Assembly: GCA_027483425.1 (NCBI GenBank)
Contig: JAIXUR010000056.1
Location: 1 to 9,001, forward strand
Direction: 5' to 3'
DNA: 9,001 nucleotides
DNA from: Cyanobacteriota bacterium
Lineage (GTDB): Bacteria > Cyanobacteriota > Cyanobacteriia > Phormidesmidales > Phormidesmidaceae
Shown here piece by piece: positions 1-5,960 of the stretch. Numbering within the stretch: the stretch's first letter is position 1; every line of letters begins with the position of its first letter. The position numbers were made by a program, and so were the translations under genes. A model generated the notes under the pieces. The model did not search any database and had not been told where the DNA came from. It was given only the letters and a program-made list of their open reading frames with translations.

Positions 1-1158
1 GTGACTGAGGCGATGCCCCAGGAGACTGTAGTGGCTACTCTGGATAAGCTACTGGCGGCTCGCCTGGTGGTGGCCCAGGCAGTGCTGCCGGGCCTCGATG
101 GCGACCCATCTACGCCCGATCGCGACCTCGCTGCGATCGGGGTGCCGGGGTGGTCGTCCGGCCCTGGGCGAGGGGACGGTACGGCCTTGGTGACCGGTGC
201 CCTGACGGTGGCTAGCCTGCCTGAGCTCCCAGATACGCCCTACTTTGACATTGCCCACGAAGCTCTCATTCGGAATTGGCCCTTGCTTCAGCGGTGGCTC
301 CAAAGCCACGGGCCTTGGATGAAGCAGCAGCGAGCTATTGAGATGGCTGCCCAGGGTTGGCACCCGCAGCAGCCCAATCATCCCGATTGTTTTTTAACGC
401 AAACCCGCCTGGGTGAAGCCAAACTGTTTCAGCAAGCCCACCCCGAACACCTGTCGCTCCAGGCCAGTCGCTACCTGAGCGCCTGCGATCGCCACAATCG
501 GCGCTGTTCTCGTCAGCGTTACCTGGTGGGGCTGCTGATTCCGCTCAGCATGGCCACGGGTATGCTGACCTCCTATAGCCACAGCTACCTGACCCAGGCC
601 GAACCAGGCCAGGCTCGGGGGCAGGTAGCTCCAGCTAGGGCGGCGGTGGCCAGTCCCACGGTGCCGTCCTTTGAGCTAGTGGCCCCTACTCCCCCGCCGC
701 TGGACAGTGCTGCTCCAACCCTGGGATCGCCTCGGGCTGGCATGGTGGGGACGGGTGTGTTGAACCTGGCCCCAGGCTCCAGGCGGACGACGGCGTCCCA
801 GCCCCAGCGACTGACCGCCCCAGCACTCCAAGGGGCTCTGGCCCAAGCAGCCCAGGGGCTAAAGCCCCTGGCTGCCACCGCTAACGCCCTACCGCCTACC
901 CAGGTAGCTGGCGCGCCCCTCCCGGCTGCGGCACCCCCCCTGGCTGCGGCACCCCCCTTGGCTGCGGCAACTACTCCGGCCAGATCTCTATCCCCTGGCC
1001 CCTCGACTTCCCAGTCGTTGCCCCCGGCCAACCACGTGGTCAGGCTAGAGTCGTCGTGGATATCGCCCGACGACCCATCGGTGGTGATGCAAATCTGGTG
1101 TACCTACAACGAGGCCGAGCCGGTATGTTTTACCTCTACCGCCGCCCGCAGCGACTAG
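1..1158 (+). CDS. nSTAND1-type STAND NTPase, 3' part; membrane segment and Pro/Ala-rich tail
   Basis: The frame is open at the left edge, so the true start and the P-loop NTPase core lie upstream. Numbering is from base 1. Residues 81-100 hold the motif around HEALIRNWP (86-94) with a following LLQRWL. This is the conserved end of nSTAND1 modules, where a winged-helix-like region closes the NTPase part. A charged helical stretch follows, then a hydrophobic segment at about 174-192 that reads as one transmembrane helix. In many cyanobacterial relatives this point is followed by WD40 repeats. Here it is followed by about 160 residues of Pro/Ala/Thr-rich, probably disordered sequence and a short C-terminal patch (about 350-385) with two cysteines. 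STAND proteins are signalling ATPases that oligomerise on sensing a trigger; the trigger and output here are unknown. The family call is fairly secure; the role is not. Confidence 0.7.
   Translation: MTEAMPQETVVATLDKLLAARLVVAQAVLPGLDGDPSTPDRDLAAIGVPGWSSGPGRGDGTALVTGALTVASLPELPDTPYFDIAHEALIRNWPLLQRWLQSHGPWMKQQRAIEMAAQGWHPQQPNHPDCFLTQTRLGEAKLFQQAHPEHLSLQASRYLSACDRHNRRCSRQRYLVGLLIPLSMATGMLTSYSHSYLTQAEPGQARGQVAPARAAVASPTVPSFELVAPTPPPLDSAAPTLGSPRAGMVGTGVLNLAPGSRRTTASQPQRLTAPALQGALAQAAQGLKPLAATANALPPTQVAGAPLPAAAPPLAAAPPLAAATTPARSLSPGPSTSQSLPPANHVVRLESSWISPDDPSVVMQIWCTYNEAEPVCFTSTAARSD
847..875. repeat. GC-rich inverted repeat inside the STAND gene
   Basis: Arms 847-860 and 863-875 pair over 13 bp (GCAGCC and AGGGGCT against AGCCCCTGGCTGC) with one bulged C in the left arm and a small TAAA loop. 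It lies in the low-complexity Pro/Ala-rich part of the coding region, so it could be a palindromic element tolerated in frame. It is read through by the gene, and no T-run follows, so it is not an obvious terminator. Confidence 0.5.
924..969 (+). repeat. 18-bp tandem repeat coding for a PLAAAP repeat
   Basis: The 10-mer GGCTGCGGCA starts at 924, 942 and 960, giving an 18-bp period over about 2.6 units. It encodes repeated Pro-Leu-Ala-Ala-Ala-Pro in the disordered tail of the STAND protein. The repeats are almost identical at the DNA level, which suggests recent slippage expansion; copy number may vary between strains. Confidence 0.75.
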
Positions 1159-1224
1159 CCGTGACCTTCGCCCAGGGCAAAGAAGGCTATGCTAGGGGGC
1201 GTGGCTTGAGCGATGGAGCGGGGC

Positions 1225-3990
1225 ATGCAAATACTGTCGGTGGCGCTGCAAAATTTTAAGACCCACCGCGATCGCTACTTTGAGTTTCAGCCGGGCACCA
1301 ACGCCATCTGCGGCGAGAATGGAGCTGGCAAAACCAGCATTTTAGAGGCGATCGCCTGGGTGCTCTTCAACTACCAGGGTGACTACGCCAAAGAAGACCT
1401 GATTCGCAACGGCAGCGGCAGTGCCCAGGTGACCGTTGCGTTTACCTCCAACTACGATGGCCGCACTTACCAGGTACAGCGCTGCACCCAGCGGGGCTAC
1501 GCCATCTTTGACCCCCAGCTCAACGAGCGCCTGTCCTATAGCCGCATTAAGGACGAAGTTTTGCCCTGGCTGCGCCAGCACCTAGGGGTAGGCCCCACGA
1601 CCAATCTGGCCCAGCTCTTTGCCCGCACCCTGGGGGTGCCCCAGGGCACCTTTACGGCCGATTTTTTGCAGCCCGCCGAGCACCGTAAAACAGTCTTTGA
1701 CGCCATTCTTAAGGTCGAAGACTACAAACTGGCCTTTAAGCAGATGAATTCTCTCCGGCGCTACGCCGAAGATCAGGTCGAGGCCACCAAGGGGCAAATC
1801 GCCCAATACGAAGACTCCCTCGCCACCTGGGATGACCTACGCCAGCGCCAGCAGACTCTGCAGCAGGCGATCGCGACCAGCGAACAGCGGCTCCAGGAGC
1901 TGACCGTCACCCTGACCCAGCTGCAGGCCCAGCGCAGCGCCGTCAATGCCCAGGCCCAGCAGGTGCAAACCCTGGCGAACCGCTGCCAGGGGCTGATGCA
2001 CCAGCGAGAGGCCAAGCAGGCGGGGTTAACCCGACTGCAGCAGTCCGCCAGCCAGGCCGAGCAAGCCATTGCCCTGTGCCAGGCTAACCGAGCGGCCTAC
2101 GAGGGCTACCAGGCGGCCGAGCAGGCGTTACAGAGCTTGGGCAACGAGCAGCAGCAGCGGCAGCGCCTGCAGGCTGAGCTCCAAGCTCTGCAAGCCGCCC
2201 AGGGGCAAAAGCAGATTGAGCTGGCCCGGTGGCAAACCCAGCTCGAATCCTTTGCAACTACCGAGCGGGAGCTGGCCCAGCTGCAACCCCAGATTGGCAC
2301 CCAGGTGACCCTAGAGGCCCAGCGCCAGGAGCTGCAACAGCATCTTGATCAGCTCCAGCAGTGGCAGCGGCAGATACATCAGGGGCAAGCCCAGCTCGAG
2401 CAACTCGTCAGCCAGCAGGCCCAGGTGACCCAAACCCGCGATCGCCTGGTGGGGTTGCAGCCCCAGGTCGACGAGATTTTGACCCTCGAAGACCACCGCG
2501 ATCGCCTACAGCAGCAGCTGAGTCGGATCGCCGCCGCCCGCCAGTTTGAGGCCGAAATTAGCACCCTGGTGGCCGCTAGCCAAAGCCAGGGCCAGGCCCA
2601 ACAGGCCGAAATTGCAGCCGTGCTCACGGATCTGGCCGCCCTGGCCACCAGCCTACCGTTGCTGTCGGGGCAGACCCTAGACCGGCTCCAGCGGGCGCTC
2701 CAAGACACCGCTGCGCTGCACGAGTCCTTAGTGGCGGCGCTGGAAGCGATTCTCCACGACCTGGCCGACCAAACCGATGAAACAGCGCTCAAGAAAGCCC
2801 TCAAAACCGTAGAAAACAGCCTCAAACAGCGCTATGGCTGGCGGGCTGAGCTGAACCAGCTCAGCGATATCACCGCCCGTCTAGGGGAACTTCAGCAGAC
2901 CCACGCTGGGCTCACCGCCCAGCTAGAGAGCCTCAGCCAGCCGATCGCCCAGCAGGCCAAGACAACCGCCGCCCTAGCTGACCTCGATCGCCAGCTTGAG
3001 GCCCTCGGTCGCCCGCGAGAAAAAAGCCAGATTCTAGAGCGTACCCTCCAAGATAAAGCGCGGGTAGAGCAGACCCACCAGTCCCTGACGGCGGCCCTGG
3101 GGGAGCTAGACCCACCGCTGAGGGCACTGGTTCAGCAGCTAGAGTCCTTTGCCGATCTAGACCAACGGCTGACCCTGGTGCAGGGCGATCGCGCCCAGTA
3201 CCAGAGCGGCTACAGCCTGTATTTACAACATCAGCAGTTGGCGAACCAGCATGGATCGCTCCAGGCCGAGCTGGCCACGGCCCAAACCGAACTGGCCCAG
3301 ATCCAGGCCCAGCAGGTCGAAGCCGACCAAGCCTATCAAACGGCCCTGGCCAGTTTCGACCCAGCGGCGGCGGCCACCCTCGAAGCCACCTACGGCACCG
3401 TCAAGTCTGAGGCGGATCAGTTGGCGGGTAGCCTACCCCAGCAGCAGCAGCGCCTAGCCGACCTCAACCAGCAGATCACGGGGCTAGAAGCCATTGCCCA
3501 ACGCCGCGATCGCGCTCAGCAGCAGCTCCAGGCCCAGGAAAAGGCCAGGCGGTTCATCAATTTTGCTCGCAAAGCCTACAACGAAGCTGGTCCACGCATT
3601 ACCGAGCAGTACGTGCGCAGCGTCTCCCAGCAGGCCGATCGACTGTTTCGCGACCTGCTTAACCGCCCCAACGTAGCCCTGCAATGGACGCGAGACTACG
3701 AAATTTTGGTGCAGGATGGGCCGAACCAGCGACGGTTTATCAATCTCTCAGGGGGGGAGCAAATGTGTGCAGCCCTGGCGGTGCGGCTGGCGCTCCTCAA
3801 GGTACTCGCTGACGTAGATATAGCCTTCTTCGACGAGCCCACCACCAATATGGATCGCCCTCGCCGCCAGGGGTTGGCTGAAGCCATTGGCCGAATTAAG
3901 ACGTTTCAGCAATTATTTGTGATTAGCCACGACGACACCTTCGAGCAGTTAACCGAAAACGTCATCATGGTGGAGCGAGAGCCGAGCTAG
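1225..3990 (+). CDS. sbcC: Rad50/SbcC-type coiled-coil ATPase lacking a zinc hook
   Basis: SbcC/Rad50 ATPases work with the SbcD/Mre11 nuclease to process DNA ends, hairpins and stalled forks. Start at 1225 is chosen because GGAG (1215-1218) sits 6 nt upstream and the protein then begins in the family style (MQILSVALQNFK); an in-frame ATG at 1213 would add four residues. Numbering from 1213: Walker A GENGAGKT at 34-41, a very long Gln/Leu/Ala-rich coiled coil at about 175-790, ABC signature LSGGE at 845-849, Walker B ending FFDEP at 872-876, D-loop NMD at 879-881, and the switch His in ISHDD at 904-908. All ATPase motifs are intact. The protein has only five cysteines and none form CXXC, so the usual Rad50 zinc hook at the coiled-coil apex is absent. 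At about 921 aa it is somewhat shorter than E. coli SbcC (1047 aa). No sbcD is beside it. The family call is secure; whether it acts as classical SbcC is less so. Confidence 0.88.
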   Translation: MQILSVALQNFKTHRDRYFEFQPGTNAICGENGAGKTSILEAIAWVLFNYQGDYAKEDLIRNGSGSAQVTVAFTSNYDGRTYQVQRCTQRGYAIFDPQLNERLSYSRIKDEVLPWLRQHLGVGPTTNLAQLFARTLGVPQGTFTADFLQPAEHRKTVFDAILKVEDYKLAFKQMNSLRRYAEDQVEATKGQIAQYEDSLATWDDLRQRQQTLQQAIATSEQRLQELTVTLTQLQAQRSAVNAQAQQVQTLANRCQGLMHQREAKQAGLTRLQQSASQAEQAIALCQANRAAYEGYQAAEQALQSLGNEQQQRQRLQAELQALQAAQGQKQIELARWQTQLESFATTERELAQLQPQIGTQVTLEAQRQELQQHLDQLQQWQRQIHQGQAQLEQLVSQQAQVTQTRDRLVGLQPQVDEILTLEDHRDRLQQQLSRIAAARQFEAEISTLVAASQSQGQAQQAEIAAVLTDLAALATSLPLLSGQTLDRLQRALQDTAALHESLVAALEAILHDLADQTDETALKKALKTVENSLKQRYGWRAELNQLSDITARLGELQQTHAGLTAQLESLSQPIAQQAKTTAALADLDRQLEALGRPREKSQILERTLQDKARVEQTHQSLTAALGELDPPLRALVQQLESFADLDQRLTLVQGDRAQYQSGYSLYLQHQQLANQHGSLQAELATAQTELAQIQAQQVEADQAYQTALASFDPAAAATLEATYGTVKSEADQLAGSLPQQQQRLADLNQQITGLEAIAQRRDRAQQQLQAQEKARRFINFARKAYNEAGPRITEQYVRSVSQQADRLFRDLLNRPNVALQWTRDYEILVQDGPNQRRFINLSGGEQMCAALAVRLALLKVLADVDIAFFDEPTTNMDRPRRQGLAEAIGRIKTFQQLFVISHDDTFEQLTENVIMVEREPS

Positions 3991-4025
3991 ACCACCGGCC
4001 ACCCGCGAGGAAAGCGATCAGCTCC

Positions 4026-4057
4026 AAAAAACAACCGCCCCTTGACAGGGGCGGTTG
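4026..4057 (-). terminator. Intrinsic terminator of the Psb35-like gene
   Basis: A perfect 10-bp stem, CAACCGCCCC (4032-4041) and GGGGCGGTTG (4048-4057), encloses the loop TTGACA. Six A residues at 4026-4031 become a U-run on the minus-strand transcript directly after the stem. It lies 64 nt past the stop codon of the minus-strand gene. The plus-strand side has no T-run, so it would stop the converging sbcC-like transcript less well. Confidence 0.88.
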
Positions 4058-4121
4058 AAACGATCAAATCCTAGCGGAGAGACTCTGGAATTTGATTTTG
4101 GGTGGCCTTCGGCCGGGTTGC

Positions 4122-4355
4122 CTACTGGCCAGAAATGACTTGGCTAGAAAAGGCATCGCCACTGTAGGCCGGAACCCGATCAGCGAAGTCGGTGGCTTGA
4201 CCGGTCACAGACTTGGCCAACTGGTCGAAGGAGTCAGAGCGCCAGTTGCGCTCGTGGATGGGCTTGGTCTGCTCACCCCGGAAGTAAGCCTGGGTACCAA
4301 TCAGGGCTGCAGCCACCCAACCCACCACAAATAGAGAAATAAGTAGAGCAATCAT
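4122..4355 (-). CDS. psb35: Single-pass membrane protein, probable photosystem II assembly protein Psb35
   Basis: The 77-residue product has an N-terminal hydrophobic helix at about 2-22 and then the stretch GTQAYFRGEQTKPIHERNW (20-38), a hydrophilic tail and no signal cleavage site. This pattern, especially GEQTKPIHERNW, matches what I recall of cyanobacterial Psb35 (Ssl2148 of Synechocystis). Psb35 is a thylakoid protein that stabilises the CP47 assembly module of photosystem II together with high-light-inducible proteins. The start is well supported: GGAGG (plus-strand 4363-4367) lies 7 nt before the ATG. An intrinsic terminator follows the gene and an HLR1-like array precedes it, which fits a light-regulated photosynthesis gene. 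The name rests on memory of the family, without a search; a conserved one-helix cyanobacterial thylakoid protein is the safe minimum. Confidence 0.72.
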   Translation of the reverse strand: MIALLISLFVVGWVAAALIGTQAYFRGEQTKPIHERNWRSDSFDQLAKSVTGQATDFADRVPAYSGDAFSSQVISGQ

Positions 4356-4442
4356 CAGCGAACCTCCAGTTCAGAACTATGTCAGCCGCAAAGCGCGTTG
4401 CCAAGAAGAACTCATCTAGACCTAACGCCAACGCCCTTCGCC

Positions 4443-4481
4443 TATGTAAACCAATGTAAATCAAATGTAACGAAATGTCAA
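4443..4481 (-). promoter_or_regulatory. HLR1-like RpaB site array and candidate promoter of the Psb35-like gene
   Basis: Read on the minus strand, 4460-4443 is TTTACATTGGTTTACATA, an exact fit to the HLR1 consensus (G/T)TTACA(T/A)(T/A), two bases, then the same octamer again. RpaB binds HLR1 and controls high-light and photosystem genes. Two further half-sites lie just upstream: GTTACATT at 4471-4464 and the near match TTGACATT at 4481-4474. The four start at 4481, 4471, 4460 and 4450, on one face of the helix. The last one also provides a TTGACA -35 box (4481-4476), with TACATT (4458-4453) 17 bp on as a weak -10. The start codon would then be about 95 nt downstream; a nearer start site is possible. 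Confidence 0.7.
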
Positions 4482-4489
4482 ATTAACTT

Positions 4490-4497
4490 GTTACATT
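4490..4497 (+). promoter_or_regulatory. Isolated HLR1 half-site in opposite orientation
   Basis: GTTACATT, a full half-site match, lies on the plus strand within 10 bp of the minus-strand array and forms an inverted arrangement with it. Whether it is bound is unknown; a single half-site is weak evidence on its own. Confidence 0.35.
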
Positions 4498-4579
4498 TGG
4501 CGAGAGGGTGATAAATACTTGCCTTCTCAGGCCGTACTGCTTGATTTGCCCGCCATGGGGATGGACTGGCGCTGGGGAA

Positions 4580-5446
4580 TTAGTGCGGGGCTACGGCGGA
4601 GTGGCCAAACAGCAGCAGCGACAGAAAAAAATCAACGACAAAGAGCCCGACCCAGGTCGTCACAACCGCCGAGGTAGCGGCCCGGCCCACCGAACGACTA
4701 CAGGTGGTAGTCAACCCCCAGGTACAACCCGCTAGGGCGACGATGGCTCCAAATAAGACCGATTTAACCAGTACGGCCATCAGGTCGCTGAGCACCATCA
4801 GCGATCGCACGGAGTCTAAAAACTGACCGACCGGCATCTCGTAAAAATAGGAGGCCACCCCCGCCCCGCCCACAATGCCCAGGCTGAGCCCCAGCACCGT
4901 CAGCACCGGCAGCATGACACAGCAGGCTACCACCCGGGGCACCACCAGGTAATCCACCGGGTCGGTGCGCAACACTTTGAGGGCATCGATCTGATCAGTT
5001 ACCTTCATGCAGCCAATTTCGGCGGCGTAGGCAGTGCCCACCTGCCCGGCCATAATCGCGGCGGTTAGAATGGGCGCCAGCTCGCGGCAAAACGCCATGG
5101 CAAAGGCACCCCCCAGGGCGTGCATGGCCCCAAAGCGATCGAGTTCGCGAGCGGTTTGCAGGGCAAAGATCATGCCGGCAAACAAATTGGTCATCAACAC
5201 GGGTGCGAGGGTCATCGGCCCGGCTGCCACCATTTGTTCAACGGTGCGCTGGTGATTGACCCCGCCCCGCAAAATCCGCATCAGCACCTGACCACCCAAA
5301 AAGCAGGCCATCACAATATGGTAAGCGCAGGATTTCGGCCGCATCGCGATCTCAGGTCCGAGGTCAGACGGGTGGTCACAGTCTGCTGGGTCAGAGTCTG
5401 ATCGGCGGAGAGGAGTCCGGATGGCTTTACCGTAAGCCTTAACCAT
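4580..5446 (-). CDS. MlaE-family lipid ABC transporter permease (Ycf63-like)
   Basis: MlaE permeases are inner-membrane subunits of ABC systems that move phospholipids or other lipids between membranes together with an ATPase and an MCE-domain binding protein. The 288-residue product carries the family core: AGMIFALQTARELDRFGA (90-107), then CRELAPILTAAIMAGQVGTAYAAEIG (120-145) with MKVTDQIDAL (147-156), then TDPVDYLVVPRV (161-172). Hydrophobic segments lie at about 80-97, 110-135, 165-200, 222-245 and 258-280. The start at 5446 has GAGG (plus-strand 5453-5456) 6 nt away. It gives a hydrophilic N-terminal extension of about 35 residues; an internal Met35 would give a length nearer the family norm but has a weaker ribosome site. 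Near the C-terminus CSRSVGRAATSAVV (249-262) replaces the usual Gly-rich GVG segment, suggesting a divergent paralogue. No ATPase or MCE gene is in view. Confidence 0.88.
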   Translation of the reverse strand: MVKAYGKAIRTPLRRSDSDPADCDHPSDLGPEIAMRPKSCAYHIVMACFLGGQVLMRILRGGVNHQRTVEQMVAAGPMTLAPVLMTNLFAGMIFALQTARELDRFGAMHALGGAFAMAFCRELAPILTAAIMAGQVGTAYAAEIGCMKVTDQIDALKVLRTDPVDYLVVPRVVACCVMLPVLTVLGLSLGIVGGAGVASYFYEMPVGQFLDSVRSLMVLSDLMAVLVKSVLFGAIVALAGCTWGLTTTCSRSVGRAATSAVVTTWVGLFVVDFFLSLLLFGHSAVAPH

Positions 5447-5786
5447 AAAAAACCTCGTGAGGTGGTCGGGCCAGCACTGATGGCTAGGCTTAGTTTGCCC
5501 TTAACTATCTAAGGAAGACGTAAGAATATTTGATCTGTCATGGGACTGAACCCATCACGACCCGTCGCGCTACAGGGCCTGGTGGGTGTCCAAAGCCACT
5601 TCCGGAGACCGGTTGAGGCCCAAGCGCTGACGCCTTCTACGGATCAGTCTGAAGGCCTGCTGTAATCAATTGTTCCTCGCCTCAGACCAATGTACAGAGT
5701 CCCGCTGAGAGTTAAGTCTTTCTCGGGACACTTTTCTGATTTCTGGGTGCTCAATCGGTGGGGACAAGCCGGTAGGAGCCCAGAAA
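5447..5786. other. Gene-free intergenic region with several inverted repeats
   Basis: No credible coding frame is present. Small stems include ATGGG/CCCAT (about 5539-5554), GCCTTC/GAAGGC (about 5632-5656) and the longer hairpin at 5699-5729. An AT-rich patch at about 5506-5535 is a reasonable place for the permease promoter on the minus strand, though no clean -35/-10 pair stands out. The region could hold a non-coding RNA or be a leader; nothing in it matches an RNA family I can name. Confidence 0.4.
5699..5740 (+). terminator. Terminator-like hairpin in the intergenic region
   Basis: GTCCCG (5699-5704) pairs with CGGGAC (5724-5729). Inside, GAGAG (5707-5711) pairs with CTTTC (5718-5722) around the loop TTAAGT, leaving a small internal loop. 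The plus strand continues with the pyrimidine-rich ACTTTTCTGATTTC, so it may be a weak plus-strand terminator. No gene is seen directly upstream, so it would end a small RNA if it works. Confidence 0.4.
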
Positions 5787-5808
5787 TAGTACGAAATTAG
5801 TACAAAAT
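5787..5808 (+). repeat. Tandem 11-bp repeat with GTAC cores
   Basis: TAGTACGAAAT (5787-5797) is followed directly by TAGTACAAAAT (5798-5808), 10 of 11 bases identical. Each copy carries an AGTAC half-site like that of the LexA box at 5821, which begins exactly 22 bp, or two repeat lengths, after the second half-site. They may be extra LexA contacts. Confidence 0.6.
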
Positions 5809-5820
5809 CCTGGATTGTAT

Positions 5821-5834
5821 GGTACACTTGTACC
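5821..5834 (+). promoter_or_regulatory. LexA-type operator
   Basis: GGTACACTTGTACC fits every position of the cyanobacterial LexA consensus as I recall it, RGTACNNNDGTWCB. The two 5-bp arms GGTAC and GTACC are perfectly palindromic, extended by T5820 and A5835. Within it, TACACT (5823-5828) could be a -10 box, so LexA binding would block transcription toward the gene starting at 5961. The divergent permease starts about 375 nt away and is a less likely target. Confidence 0.68.
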
Positions 5835-5904
5835 AAGACTCCAGAACTGCTTCCCTAGGGGGAGTTTGCAGAAGCCAAGCCTTGCTTTGCGGGTTGATGG
5901 AGCA

Positions 5905-5922
5905 GGGGTTTGGGGTTTGGGG
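5905..5922 (+). repeat. GGGGTTT heptamer repeat, possible G-quadruplex
   Basis: Three GGGG runs (5905-5908, 5912-5915, 5919-5922) are separated by TTT, with a GGG at 5891-5893 as a possible fourth run. The 7-bp unit resembles the short tandem heptamer repeats known from cyanobacteria and could fold into a G-quadruplex in the leader of the next gene, 39 nt before its start. Confidence 0.65.
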
Positions 5923-5960
5923 TTGAATTTTATATTTACTGTCCACTGGGGTATTGCGCG

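Noticed and set aside
585..1031. Minus-strand frame of 148 codons opposite the STAND tail
   Set aside because: Gly/Ala/Trp-rich low-complexity product typical of the antisense of GC-rich Pro/Ala coding sequence.
1056..1259. Plus-strand frame of 67 codons overlapping the STAND 3' end and the sbcC start
   Set aside because: Overlaps two supported genes in another frame and has no convincing ribosome site or motif.
2379..2825. Minus-strand frame of 148 codons inside the SbcC-like gene
   Set aside because: Ser/Cys/Trp/Arg-rich antisense shadow of the Gln/Ala/Leu-rich coiled coil; the opposite strand has full family motifs.
4454..4480. Possible NtcA site (GTA-N8-TAC) in the Psb35-like upstream region
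   Set aside because: The nearest candidate has TCA in place of the second half-site; the HLR1 reading explains the same bases better.
5452..5463. Short inverted repeat ACCTC/GAGGT over the permease ribosome site
   Set aside because: The spacer is only two bases, too short for a stable RNA loop, so sequestration of the ribosome site is unlikely.
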